Origin: G965276765 sp965276825
GTDB taxonomy: Bacteria; Actinomycetota; Acidimicrobiia; Acidimicrobiales; Palsa-688
Length of the DNA stretch: 64,000 bases
Assembly (NCBI GenBank): GCA_965276825.1
Contig: OZ255630.1
Location: 2,790,001-2,854,000 of the forward strand
Reading direction: 5' to 3'
In this document: positions 25,998 to 33,268 of the stretch, in pieces
How the letters are laid out: every line of letters starts with the position of its first letter
Position numbering within the stretch: position 1 is the first letter of the stretch
Translations under genes and position numbers: made by a program
Notes under the pieces: model-generated
Told to the model about the DNA's origin: nothing
Seen by the model: the letters and a program-made list of their open reading frames with translations, nothing else
Database searches by the model: none

Positions 25998-27794
25998 ATG
26001 ACCGCGACGCGCACCTCCCCCAAGAGCCGAGACGACAGCACGGGGTCCAACCTCGTCGACATGTCGTGGGACCCGATCACCCGCATCGTCGGCAGCCTCG
26101 GGATCTACACCAAGATCGACTTCGACCAGCGGGTCGTGGCCGAGTGCCACAGCACGTCGTCGATCTTCCGCGGGTACTCGATCTTCATGAAGGGCAAGGA
26201 CCCCCGCGACGCCCACTTCATCACCAGCCGCATCTGCGGCATCTGCGGGGACAACCACGCCACCTGCTCCTGCTACGCCCAGAACATGGCCTACGGCGTC
26301 AAGCCGCCGCACCTCGGTGAGTGGATCGTCAACCTCGGCGAGGCCGCCGAGTACATGTTCGACCACAACATCTACCAGGAGAACCTGGTCGGGGTGGACT
26401 ACTGCGAGCGCATGGTGGGCGAGACCAACCCGGGCGTGCTCGAGCGGGCCAACACCACCGAGGCCCCCCACGCCGGCGAGCACGGCTACCGGACCATCGG
26501 CGACATCATGCGCTCGCTCAACCCCTTCAGCGGGGAGTTCTACCGGGAGGCGCTCCAGGTCAGCCGCTCCACCCGGGAGATGTTCTGCCTGATGGAGGGC
26601 CGGCACGTCCACCCGTCCACCCTCTATCCCGGCGGGGTCGGCACGGTGGCCACCATCCAGCTGATGACCGACTACATCACCCGGCTGATGCGCTACGTCG
26701 AGTTCATGAAGAAGGTCGTCCCCATGCACGACGACCTCTTCGACTTCTTCTACCAGGCCCTCCCTGGCTACGAGCAGGTCGGCTTCCGGCGCACGCTGCT
26801 CGGGTGCTGGGGCGCATTCCAGGACCCCGAGGTCTGCAACTTCAAGTACCAGGACATGACCGAGTGGGGTCGCAAGATGTACGTGACCCCCGGCGTGGTG
26901 GTGGACGGCAAGCTCGTCACCACCGACCTCGTCGACATCAACCTGGGCATCCGGATCCTCCTCGGCAGCTCGTACTACGACGACTGGGAAGACCGGGAGA
27001 TGTTCGTCACCCGGGATCCTCTCGGCAACCCGGTCGACCGTCGCCACCCGTGGAACCAGCACACCAACCCCCGTCCCCAGAAGCGGGACATGGACGACAA
27101 GTACTCCTGGGTCATGTCCCCGCGGTGGTTCGACGGCAAGGACTACCTGGCCCTCGACACCGGGGGCGGCCCCATCGCCCGGCTGTGGACCACCGCCCTG
27201 GCCGGGCTGGTCGACATCGGCTACGTGAAGGCCACCGGGACCAGCGTGCAGATCAACCTGCCGAAGACGGCGCTCAAGGGCCCCGCCACCCTGGAGTGGA
27301 AGATCCCCGAGTGGAGCAACGCCATCGAGCGCAACCGGGCCAGGACCTACTTCCAGGCATACGCGGCGGCCTGCGCGCTGCACTTCGCCGAGAAGGCGCT
27401 GGAGGAGATCCGGGCCGGGCGGACCAAGACGTGGGAGAGCTTCGAGGTGCCCGAGGAAGGGGTGGGCTGCGGCTTCACCGAGGCGGTGCGCGGGGTGCTG
27501 TCGCACCACATGGTCATCCGGGACGGCAAGATCGCCAACTACCACCCGTACCCGCCGACGCCGTGGAACGCCAGCCCTCGCGACAGCTACGGGACGCCGG
27601 GGCCCTACGAGGACGCCGTGCAGGGCACTCCGATCTTCGAGGAGAACGACCGGGAGCACTTCAAGGGCATCGACATCATGCGCACCGTGCGCAGCTTCGA
27701 CCCCTGCCTGCCCTGTGGCGTGCACATGTACCTCGGCGAGGGCAAAAGCCTGGAGACGCTGCACTCGCCGACGCAGTCCGCCGGCACCGCGTGA
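25998..27794 (+). CDS. hhyL: Group 1h [NiFe] hydrogenase large (catalytic) subunit
   Basis: A 598-aa catalytic subunit. The N-terminal nickel motif is RICGICGDNH and the C-terminal one DPCLPCGVHMY. Together they supply the four cysteines that bind the Ni-Fe(CN)2CO site. About 20 residues follow the final His (MYLGEGKSLETLHSPTQ) and would be trimmed by the maturation protease encoded further on. Family members oxidise H2 at atmospheric levels in air and feed electrons to the respiratory chain during starvation. ATG at 25998 behind aggaccg. It overlaps the next gene by four bases. Confidence 0.97.
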   Translation: MTATRTSPKSRDDSTGSNLVDMSWDPITRIVGSLGIYTKIDFDQRVVAECHSTSSIFRGYSIFMKGKDPRDAHFITSRICGICGDNHATCSCYAQNMAYGVKPPHLGEWIVNLGEAAEYMFDHNIYQENLVGVDYCERMVGETNPGVLERANTTEAPHAGEHGYRTIGDIMRSLNPFSGEFYREALQVSRSTREMFCLMEGRHVHPSTLYPGGVGTVATIQLMTDYITRLMRYVEFMKKVVPMHDDLFDFFYQALPGYEQVGFRRTLLGCWGAFQDPEVCNFKYQDMTEWGRKMYVTPGVVVDGKLVTTDLVDINLGIRILLGSSYYDDWEDREMFVTRDPLGNPVDRRHPWNQHTNPRPQKRDMDDKYSWVMSPRWFDGKDYLALDTGGGPIARLWTTALAGLVDIGYVKATGTSVQINLPKTALKGPATLEWKIPEWSNAIERNRARTYFQAYAAACALHFAEKALEEIRAGRTKTWESFEVPEEGVGCGFTEAVRGVLSHHMVIRDGKIANYHPYPPTPWNASPRDSYGTPGPYEDAVQGTPIFEENDREHFKGIDIMRTVRSFDPCLPCGVHMYLGEGKSLETLHSPTQSAGTA

Positions 27795-28732
27795 CGGCGG
27801 CCGACGACCCCATCCCGGGCCCGGACCTGCGAGCGACGGGCGAGCGCATCGAGACGCTGCTCGAGGCGGCCTCGGCCGGGGGCGTCCTCGTGCGCGAGCG
27901 CTCCGAGGAGCTGGTGCGCCTCGTGGTGGACCTCTATGGCGCCGGCATCGAGCGGATCATGGAGATCCTTGACGACCGGGGGCGCCTCGACGACGAGGTG
28001 CTCGACGCGCTGGCCGGTGACGACCTGGTGGCCAGCCTGCTGCTGGTCCACGGGCTGCACCCCGAGGACGTCCCGGCACGGGTGGAGCGCGCCCTGGCCG
28101 GGGTGCGGCCCTACCTCGACTCCCACGGGGGCAACGTGGAGCTGCTCGGCATCACCGAGGAGGGCGTGGTCAAGCTTCGCCTGCTCGGCAGTTGTGACGG
28201 GTGCGCCTCGTCGTCGGCCACGTTGACCCTGGCCGTCGAGGGGGCGGTGCTGGAGGCCGCGCCCGAGGTGACCGGCATCGAGGTGGAGGCGCCGTCGGCC
28301 GCCCCCGGAGCGGTGCGCGCCGGGGAGCTCATCCCGCTGGAGACGCTCCGCGTCCGCCAGCCGGACGGCTCGAGCGGGCAGCTGGCGGACTGGCAGGCCG
28401 CCCCCGGCCTGGTCGACCTCGAGGCGGGTCAGGTCACCGGCGTGACCGTCGGCCCCACCGCGCTGGTCGCCTGCCGGATCGGTTCGGAGCTGTTCGCCTT
28501 CGCCGATGCCTGTGCGTCCTGCGGCGCCAGCCTGGCGGATGGCAAGGTCGAGCGGCGACTCGGGTCGGCCATCGGCGGTGGGGTGCTCCGCTGCCCGAGG
28601 TGCCACGCCCACTACGACGTCCGCAACGCCGGCGCGGCCGTCGACGGTGGGGACACCCACCTCGACCCGGTGCCGCTGCTCACCCGCCACGGGGTGGTCG
28701 AGGTGGCCGTGCCGAGGCCGGTCAGGGTATGA
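27791..28732 (+). CDS. hhyE: NifU-domain plus Rieske-like Fe-S protein (HhyE-like)
   Basis: A 313-aa protein starting at a GTG that overlaps the hhyL stop. Residues 1-85 are helical. A NifU C-terminal domain follows, with Cys135 and Cys138 in GSCDGCASSS. A Rieske-like beta domain occupies about 190-313. In place of the Cys-x-His and Cys-x-x-His pairs it has Cys241-x-x-Cys244 and Cys268-x-x-Cys271-His-x-His274. Position and domain order match HhyE, proposed in mycobacteria to pass electrons from the hydrogenase to the quinone pool. The all-Cys ligand set is unusual for a Rieske fold. Confidence 0.85.
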   Translation: MTAADDPIPGPDLRATGERIETLLEAASAGGVLVRERSEELVRLVVDLYGAGIERIMEILDDRGRLDDEVLDALAGDDLVASLLLVHGLHPEDVPARVERALAGVRPYLDSHGGNVELLGITEEGVVKLRLLGSCDGCASSSATLTLAVEGAVLEAAPEVTGIEVEAPSAAPGAVRAGELIPLETLRVRQPDGSSGQLADWQAAPGLVDLEAGQVTGVTVGPTALVACRIGSELFAFADACASCGASLADGKVERRLGSAIGGGVLRCPRCHAHYDVRNAGAAVDGGDTHLDPVPLLTRHGVVEVAVPRPVRV

Positions 28733-29403
28733 CCGCGCCCCGGCCCCCGGCGCCGGCCGCCGAGGCCGGGCCGCTGGCGGTGCTGCGACGCATCGCCGCC
28801 CAACGCCGTCCGCCCCCACCGGGCGAGCGCTGCGAGATGTGCGGCGTGGCCATCGCCGACGAGCACGGTCACGTCGTCAACACCGAGCAGCGCAGCCTGC
28901 TGTGCTCCTGCCGCCCGTGCTACCTGCTCTTCACCGCCGACGGTGCCGAGCTCAAGTTCAAGGCCGTCCCCGACCGCTACCTCCGCTTCGGCGACTTCCG
29001 CCTCGGCTCCGCGCAGTGGGACGAGCTGGAGATCCCTGTCGGACTGGCGTTCTTCTTCCGCAACTCCGACATGGACCGGATGGTGGCCTTCTACCCGGGA
29101 CCCGCCGGGGCCACCGAGTCGGAGCTGGCCCTGTCGGCCTGGGACGCCGTGCTCGGCGCCAACCCCGAGCTGACCACCCTCCGATCCGACGTCGAGGCCC
29201 TCCTCATCCGGGCCGTCGACCAGGACCGCTCCGACTTCGACTGCTTCCTGGTCCCCATCGACCGGTGCTACGAGCTCGTCGGCCAGCTCCGCCAGGTCTG
29301 GCGCGGCTTCGACGGCGGCCAGGAGGCTCGTCGGTGCGTCGACGAGCTCTTCGACGACGTCAGGCGCCGGAGCCGCCCTGCGCCGTCGATGGTGGAGCGA
29401 TGA
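28729..29403 (+). CDS. DUF5947-family protein of the hydrogenase operon
   Basis: A 224-aa soluble protein beginning inside the hhyE stop (ATGA). Its N-terminal third has CEMCGVAIADEHGHVV followed by LLCSCRPCYLLF. This metal-binding pattern (Cys-x2-Cys, His-x-His, Cys-x-Cys-x2-Cys) could hold Zn or an Fe-S cluster. The rest is alpha/beta with GLAFFFRNSDMDRMVAFYPG. The family is known mainly from hydrogenase operons of this type and has no proven function. A role in assembly or electron transfer is inferred from context. Confidence 0.8.
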   Translation: MTAPRPPAPAAEAGPLAVLRRIAAQRRPPPPGERCEMCGVAIADEHGHVVNTEQRSLLCSCRPCYLLFTADGAELKFKAVPDRYLRFGDFRLGSAQWDELEIPVGLAFFFRNSDMDRMVAFYPGPAGATESELALSAWDAVLGANPELTTLRSDVEALLIRAVDQDRSDFDCFLVPIDRCYELVGQLRQVWRGFDGGQEARRCVDELFDDVRRRSRPAPSMVER

Positions 29404-30089
29404 CCGAGCTGACCTTCTCCGTCGTCGACATCGTCCCCGATCAGTACGCGGCGTCGCCGATGCTGACCGCCAGGGTGCGCATCGAGGAGGGGACGCAGAC
29501 CGTGGTGCACGCCATCGCCCTGCGCTGCCAGGTGCGCATCTCGCCGCAGCGCCGCCCCTACGGCGCCCCCGAGGCCGAAGGGCTGGCCGACCTCTTCGGT
29601 GGGCGCGAGCGGTGGAGCACCACGCTCAAGCCGTTTCTCTGGATGCACACCACCGCCATGGTCAAGGGGTTCACCGGCAGTGTGGAGGTCGACCTTCCGC
29701 TGCCCTGCACCTACGACTTCGAGGTGGCGGCGACCAAGTACCTCCACGCCCTGCGCGATGGCCACGTCCCGTTGTCACTGATGTTCAGCGGCACCGTGTT
29801 CACCCGCGGTGCGACCGACTTCCAGGTCGAGCAGATCCCCTGGCACAGCGACGTCGACCATCGGATGGCGGTGCAGGCGTGGCGCCAGGCCATGGACGTG
29901 TTCTTCCCCGACAGCGGATGGATCCGCGTCCCGACGGCGACCCTGGACGCGCTGGCGCGGTTCAAGTCCGATCGTGGCCTGCCGACGTGGGAGGAGGCGT
30001 TCGCCGTGATGGTCGAGCGCGCCGGGCGACCCGATCCCCGGGAGGTCATGGTCGGAGCCGACGACAACGGCGCCAGGCGGGCGCCGTGA
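29400..30089 (+). CDS. DUF6084-family protein of the hydrogenase operon
   Basis: A 229-aa protein overlapping the previous stop by four bases. It is beta-rich, with FSVVDIVPDQYAASPMLTAR, then QVRISPQRRPYG, and the marked segment WHSDVDHRMAVQAWRQAMDV near residue 155. There is no signal peptide or Cys cluster. The family travels with group 1h hydrogenases. The function is not known. A structural or assembly role is a guess from gene order. Confidence 0.78.
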   Translation: MTELTFSVVDIVPDQYAASPMLTARVRIEEGTQTVVHAIALRCQVRISPQRRPYGAPEAEGLADLFGGRERWSTTLKPFLWMHTTAMVKGFTGSVEVDLPLPCTYDFEVAATKYLHALRDGHVPLSLMFSGTVFTRGATDFQVEQIPWHSDVDHRMAVQAWRQAMDVFFPDSGWIRVPTATLDALARFKSDRGLPTWEEAFAVMVERAGRPDPREVMVGADDNGARRAP

Positions 30090-31543
30090 ACCTCGAGCTG
30101 GCCAAGACGGTGGCCGACGCCGTGCTCTACGAGGGTTACCTGCTGTACCCGTACCGCTCCACCTCGTCCAAGAACCAGGTGCGATGGCAGTTCGGGGTCC
30201 TCGGGCCTCCCGGTTCCTCCGAGGCCGGGTTCGGCGAGGCGTCGGCCCTGCACGCCGAGTGCCTGGTGCGCCCAGGGCCCGACGCCCGGGTGACCGTGCT
30301 CCTGCGCTTCCTGCAACTCCAGGCCCGCGGTGTGGAGCGGGCCGACCCGGCCGACCCGGACGGGTTCACCGCCGTCTCGCACCTGCGCGTCGGCGACGCC
30401 GACCTGCTGGCGTGGGACGAGGCCGTCGAGGGCAGCGTCGAGCTCGGCCCCTACGAGCTCTCCGACCTGGCCGCCGGGCTGGACACCACCGCGGAGGTCG
30501 CCGGTGGGCGGGAGGTCGAGCCCGCGATCGCGCCCGACGGCCGCGTGGCGGGCCGCGTGGTCCGGCGTCGGTGGCCCCTCGTGGCCGCCTTCCACCTCGA
30601 GGCCGTCGAGCTCCCCGCCGACGGCGCCGTGCGCCTGGTCGTGCAGGTCGACAACGCGCACCCCTCCTGCGCCGCGGACCGGGACGAGGCCACCAGGGTC
30701 TCGTTCCTCGGGGCCCACCTGCTGCTGCAGGCGGGCGACGCCGAGTTCGTCTCGCTGCTCGAGCCTCCCGACGGTCTGGCCGCGGCTGCGGCCGCCTGCC
30801 GGAACGAGCGGTGCTGGCCCGTGCTGACCGGCGTCGAGGGCGACACCGACCTCGTGCTGGCCTCCCCCATCATCCTCTACGACTACCCGGCGGTCGCCCC
30901 CGAGAGCGCAGGATCCCTCTTCGACTCGACGGAGATCGACGAGATCCTCACCCTGCGGGTGATGACCCTGACCGACGAGGAGAAGGCCGCCGCCCGGGCC
31001 ACCGATCCGGCCGCCGCGGCCATCATCGACCGCTGCGAGGCCATGTCGCCCGAGGACATGCAGCAGCTGCACGGCGTGCTGCGCGACCCGCGGGCCATCC
31101 CGAGCGACGGGCTCGCCGCCGCCGGGCTGCGCAGCGACGGGTTCGCGGGCGGTGGCTTCCCTGACGGCCTCGACATCCCGACCCTGACCACCCCCGGGGA
31201 GGAGCCTGTGGCCCCCGGACCCGAGGCGCCGTGGTGGGATCCAGGCGTCGACGCCTCGGTGTCGCCCACCTCCGACGTGGTGGTCATCGACGGTGTGGCG
31301 GTCGGCAAGGGCAGCCAGGTGCGGCTGCACCCGCGGCGCCAGGCCGACGCCCAGGACCTGTTCTTCGCCGGCCAGACAGCCAAGGTCTCGGCCGTCTACT
31401 TCGACGTCGACGGGTCCACCCACCTCGCCGTGGTCCTGGTCGACGACCCGGCCGCCGACCTGCACGAGTGGTACGGCCGGTACCTCTACTTCGCGCCCGA
31501 CGAGGTCGAGCCGCTCGCCTCGCCCACGCACCGACCCAGATGA
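30086..31543 (+). CDS. Unrecognised 485-aa protein of the hydrogenase operon
   Basis: GTG start overlapping the previous stop. The N-terminal part (residues 1-290) contains ELAKTVADAVLYEGYLLYPY, FGEASALHAECLVRPG and VDNAHPSCAADRDEA. A middle helical part has ILTLRVMTLTDEEKAAARAT. A Pro-rich linker follows near residue 385, and a C-terminal beta domain of about 80 residues ends in HEWYGRYLYFAPDEVEPL. No catalytic motif is evident. Tight coupling to its neighbours argues for a hydrogenase-linked role, perhaps as scaffold or maturation factor (inference). Confidence 0.75.
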   Translation: MNLELAKTVADAVLYEGYLLYPYRSTSSKNQVRWQFGVLGPPGSSEAGFGEASALHAECLVRPGPDARVTVLLRFLQLQARGVERADPADPDGFTAVSHLRVGDADLLAWDEAVEGSVELGPYELSDLAAGLDTTAEVAGGREVEPAIAPDGRVAGRVVRRRWPLVAAFHLEAVELPADGAVRLVVQVDNAHPSCAADRDEATRVSFLGAHLLLQAGDAEFVSLLEPPDGLAAAAAACRNERCWPVLTGVEGDTDLVLASPIILYDYPAVAPESAGSLFDSTEIDEILTLRVMTLTDEEKAAARATDPAAAAIIDRCEAMSPEDMQQLHGVLRDPRAIPSDGLAAAGLRSDGFAGGGFPDGLDIPTLTTPGEEPVAPGPEAPWWDPGVDASVSPTSDVVVIDGVAVGKGSQVRLHPRRQADAQDLFFAGQTAKVSAVYFDVDGSTHLAVVLVDDPAADLHEWYGRYLYFAPDEVEPLASPTHRPR

Positions 31544-31568
31544 CGAGACGACAAGAGAGAGGAATGCC

Positions 31569-31688
31569 ATGCGAGCCATCGGCAGGTTGACCACGGTAGG
31601 GCTGCTCATCGCGATGGGGGTGGCCGCCTCCTTCGGCTGGAAGTCGCGCGGTGACCTCCAGCGCTACCTCAAGATGCGCAGCATGTGA
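31569..31688 (+). CDS. Small 39-aa protein (DUF6893-like), possible membrane anchor
   Basis: A 39-aa protein starting at the ATG at 31569 behind gagaggaatgcc. One hydrophobic helix (TVGLLIAMGVAASFGW) is followed by a basic tail, RGDLQRYLKMRSM. Its stop overlaps the GTG of the maturation protease. Similar tiny proteins occur in actinobacterial hydrogenase loci. A single helix plus basic tail could tether the enzyme to the membrane (inference). Confidence 0.65.
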   Translation: MRAIGRLTTVGLLIAMGVAASFGWKSRGDLQRYLKMRSM

Positions 31689-32224
31689 CGGCGTCGGTGC
31701 ACCCGTCGCGGACCCTGGTCGCCGGCGTCGGGAACATCTTCCTGAGCGACGACGGCTTCGGGTCCGAGGTGGCCCGACGTCTGTCCGGTTGCGCGGTGCC
31801 ACCCGGTGTCAGCGTGACCGACTACGGCATCCGGGGCACCCACCTGGCCTACGACCTGCTGGCGGGCTACGACGCCCTGGTCCTCGTCGACACGGTCCCC
31901 GCCCGGGGGGAGGCCGGCCGCCTGCACGTCATCCAGGTCGAGGCCGACGACGTCGACGGCTCGGCCTTCGACCCCCACGGGATGGACCCCAACTCGATGC
32001 TGGCCAGCCTGCGCTCGCTCGGCGGGGTCCCCCCGCCGACCGTCGTCGTCGGCTGCGAGCCCGCCGTGCTCGACGAGGGCATCGGGCTCTCACCCGAGGT
32101 GAGCGACGCCGTCGGGCTCGCCGTCACCACGGTGCTCCGGCTGGTCGGCGCACCATCACCCGCACCGGGGACGATCCCCGGGAGAGGAGGACCGACATGT
32201 GCCTCGGCATCCCCGGTCGAGTGA
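31685..32224 (+). CDS. [NiFe] hydrogenase maturation protease (HupD/HybD family)
   Basis: A 179-aa endopeptidase with the family start LVAGVGNIFLSDDGFG, whose aspartate senses the inserted nickel. Further family segments are VSVTDYGIRGTHLAYDLL and ALVLVDTVPARG. It should cut the HhyL C-terminal extension after the last nickel motif. GTG start at 31685. The C-terminal 20 residues after VLRLVGAP overlap the ribosome site and start of the following hypC. Confidence 0.93.
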   Translation: MTASVHPSRTLVAGVGNIFLSDDGFGSEVARRLSGCAVPPGVSVTDYGIRGTHLAYDLLAGYDALVLVDTVPARGEAGRLHVIQVEADDVDGSAFDPHGMDPNSMLASLRSLGGVPPPTVVVGCEPAVLDEGIGLSPEVSDAVGLAVTTVLRLVGAPSPAPGTIPGRGGPTCASASPVE

Positions 32225-32454
32225 CCGAGCTGGTCGCCGGCTACCACGACCAGATCGCCATGGTCGACGTGGTCGGGGCCACCCGCCAGATCAACGTCGG
32301 CATGCTGGAGCAGCCCGTCAGGCCGGGCGACTGGGTGATGATCCACCTCGGCTTCGCCGTGGAGGTGGTCGACCAGGCCGAGGCCGAGCGGGCCCTCTCC
32401 GGCCTCGAGATGATGGGCCGTCCGAGACGGGACGAGCCCCAGGCCAGCGTGTGA
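32197..32454 (+). CDS. hypC: Hydrogenase chaperone HypC/HybG family (copy 1)
   Basis: An 85-aa chaperone beginning MCLGIPGRVTEL, where Cys2 carries the Fe(CN)2CO group. The beta-barrel core is QIAMVDVVGATRQINVGM and WVMIHLGFAVEVVD. ATG at 32197 behind a strong gagaggagg site. A second hypC lies before hypD. Having two suggests one works in cofactor assembly with HypD and the other escorts HhyL (inference). Confidence 0.93.
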   Translation: MCLGIPGRVTELVAGYHDQIAMVDVVGATRQINVGMLEQPVRPGDWVMIHLGFAVEVVDQAEAERALSGLEMMGRPRRDEPQASV

Positions 32455-33230
32455 GCGCGCCCGCTGGCTCGATCCGCCCCTCCCCCCCGGCCGGCGACGT
32501 GCTCTTCGCCCGCTACGCCTACCCACCCAACCAGCTGGGCTACTGCGGACCCGGCGACGGGCGCGAGCTGCTCGAGCTGGCCGCGGGGGTCGGTGACGAC
32601 GACGTCGCGGCGCGGGCCCCCCGCTTCGACGGGGCCTGGCCGTACCTCGAGGTCATCGCCTCGTCGACGGGCATCGACGACCCGCTCGACCCTCGCGTGG
32701 TGGAGGCCTACTGGCTGGGCAGCGACCTGCTCGACGCCGTCGACGCGCGCGCATTCGCCGACATGGCCCGGCGAGCGTTTGCCGGCCAGGTCGGCGCGGA
32801 GTGGCACTGCCTCGACCCCTCCCAGCCGGTGCCGCCGACCCCGCACCACAGCTTCCACGTCCTCGCCATCTATCCGTGGATGGGCCTGCTCAGGTCGGGT
32901 CGGGGGGGACCCGCCCTCACCGTCCTCGACCGGTGCCGCATCCGCTGGGGCCAGATCGTGACCGTCGGCCGGGAGCACGTGGAGGTGCGGAGCCAGCCCC
33001 TCACCTGGGACGGACAGGTGCTCGGTCTGGGCGAGGAGCAGGTCGAGACGGCGCGGTGGGCCGACGCCGGCCGGTCGCTCTCGGCGCCAGTGGCGCCCGG
33101 TGAGTGGGTGTCGCTGCACTGGGACTGGGTGTGCGACCGGCTGACCCCGACCCAGCTCGACCATCTGCGCCACTTCACCGCCCGCCAGCTCGACCTGACC
33201 AACCGGACCGTGGCCACCGACCCCCGATGA
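32451..33230 (+). CDS. DUF6390-family protein of the hydrogenase operon
   Basis: A 259-aa protein from a GTG overlapping the hypC stop. The N-terminal segment LFARYAYPPNQLGYCGPGDG and the middle EWHCLDPSQPVPPTPHHSFH followed by YPWMGLLRSG are the family's strongest blocks. A C-terminal stretch has WVSLHWDWVCDRLTP. The conserved Cys and His residues suggest metal contact. Function is unproven. The family is found with hyp and hydrogenase genes, so a maturation role is the natural inference. Confidence 0.78.
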   Translation: MSAPAGSIRPSPPAGDVLFARYAYPPNQLGYCGPGDGRELLELAAGVGDDDVAARAPRFDGAWPYLEVIASSTGIDDPLDPRVVEAYWLGSDLLDAVDARAFADMARRAFAGQVGAEWHCLDPSQPVPPTPHHSFHVLAIYPWMGLLRSGRGGPALTVLDRCRIRWGQIVTVGREHVEVRSQPLTWDGQVLGLGEEQVETARWADAGRSLSAPVAPGEWVSLHWDWVCDRLTPTQLDHLRHFTARQLDLTNRTVATDPR

Positions 33231-33268
33231 CCAGCGACCCGCGATGACCGCCGACCCGCGATGATCAG
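33218..33268 (+). repeat. Three 17-bp tandem units around the DUF6390 stop and hypF start
   Basis: Near-identical units start at 33218, 33235 and 33252, each ending around a gATGA core. The first ATGA holds the DUF6390 stop, and the third holds the hypF ATG at 33261. The 17-base spacing puts the three ATGs in different frames. Confidence 0.8.
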
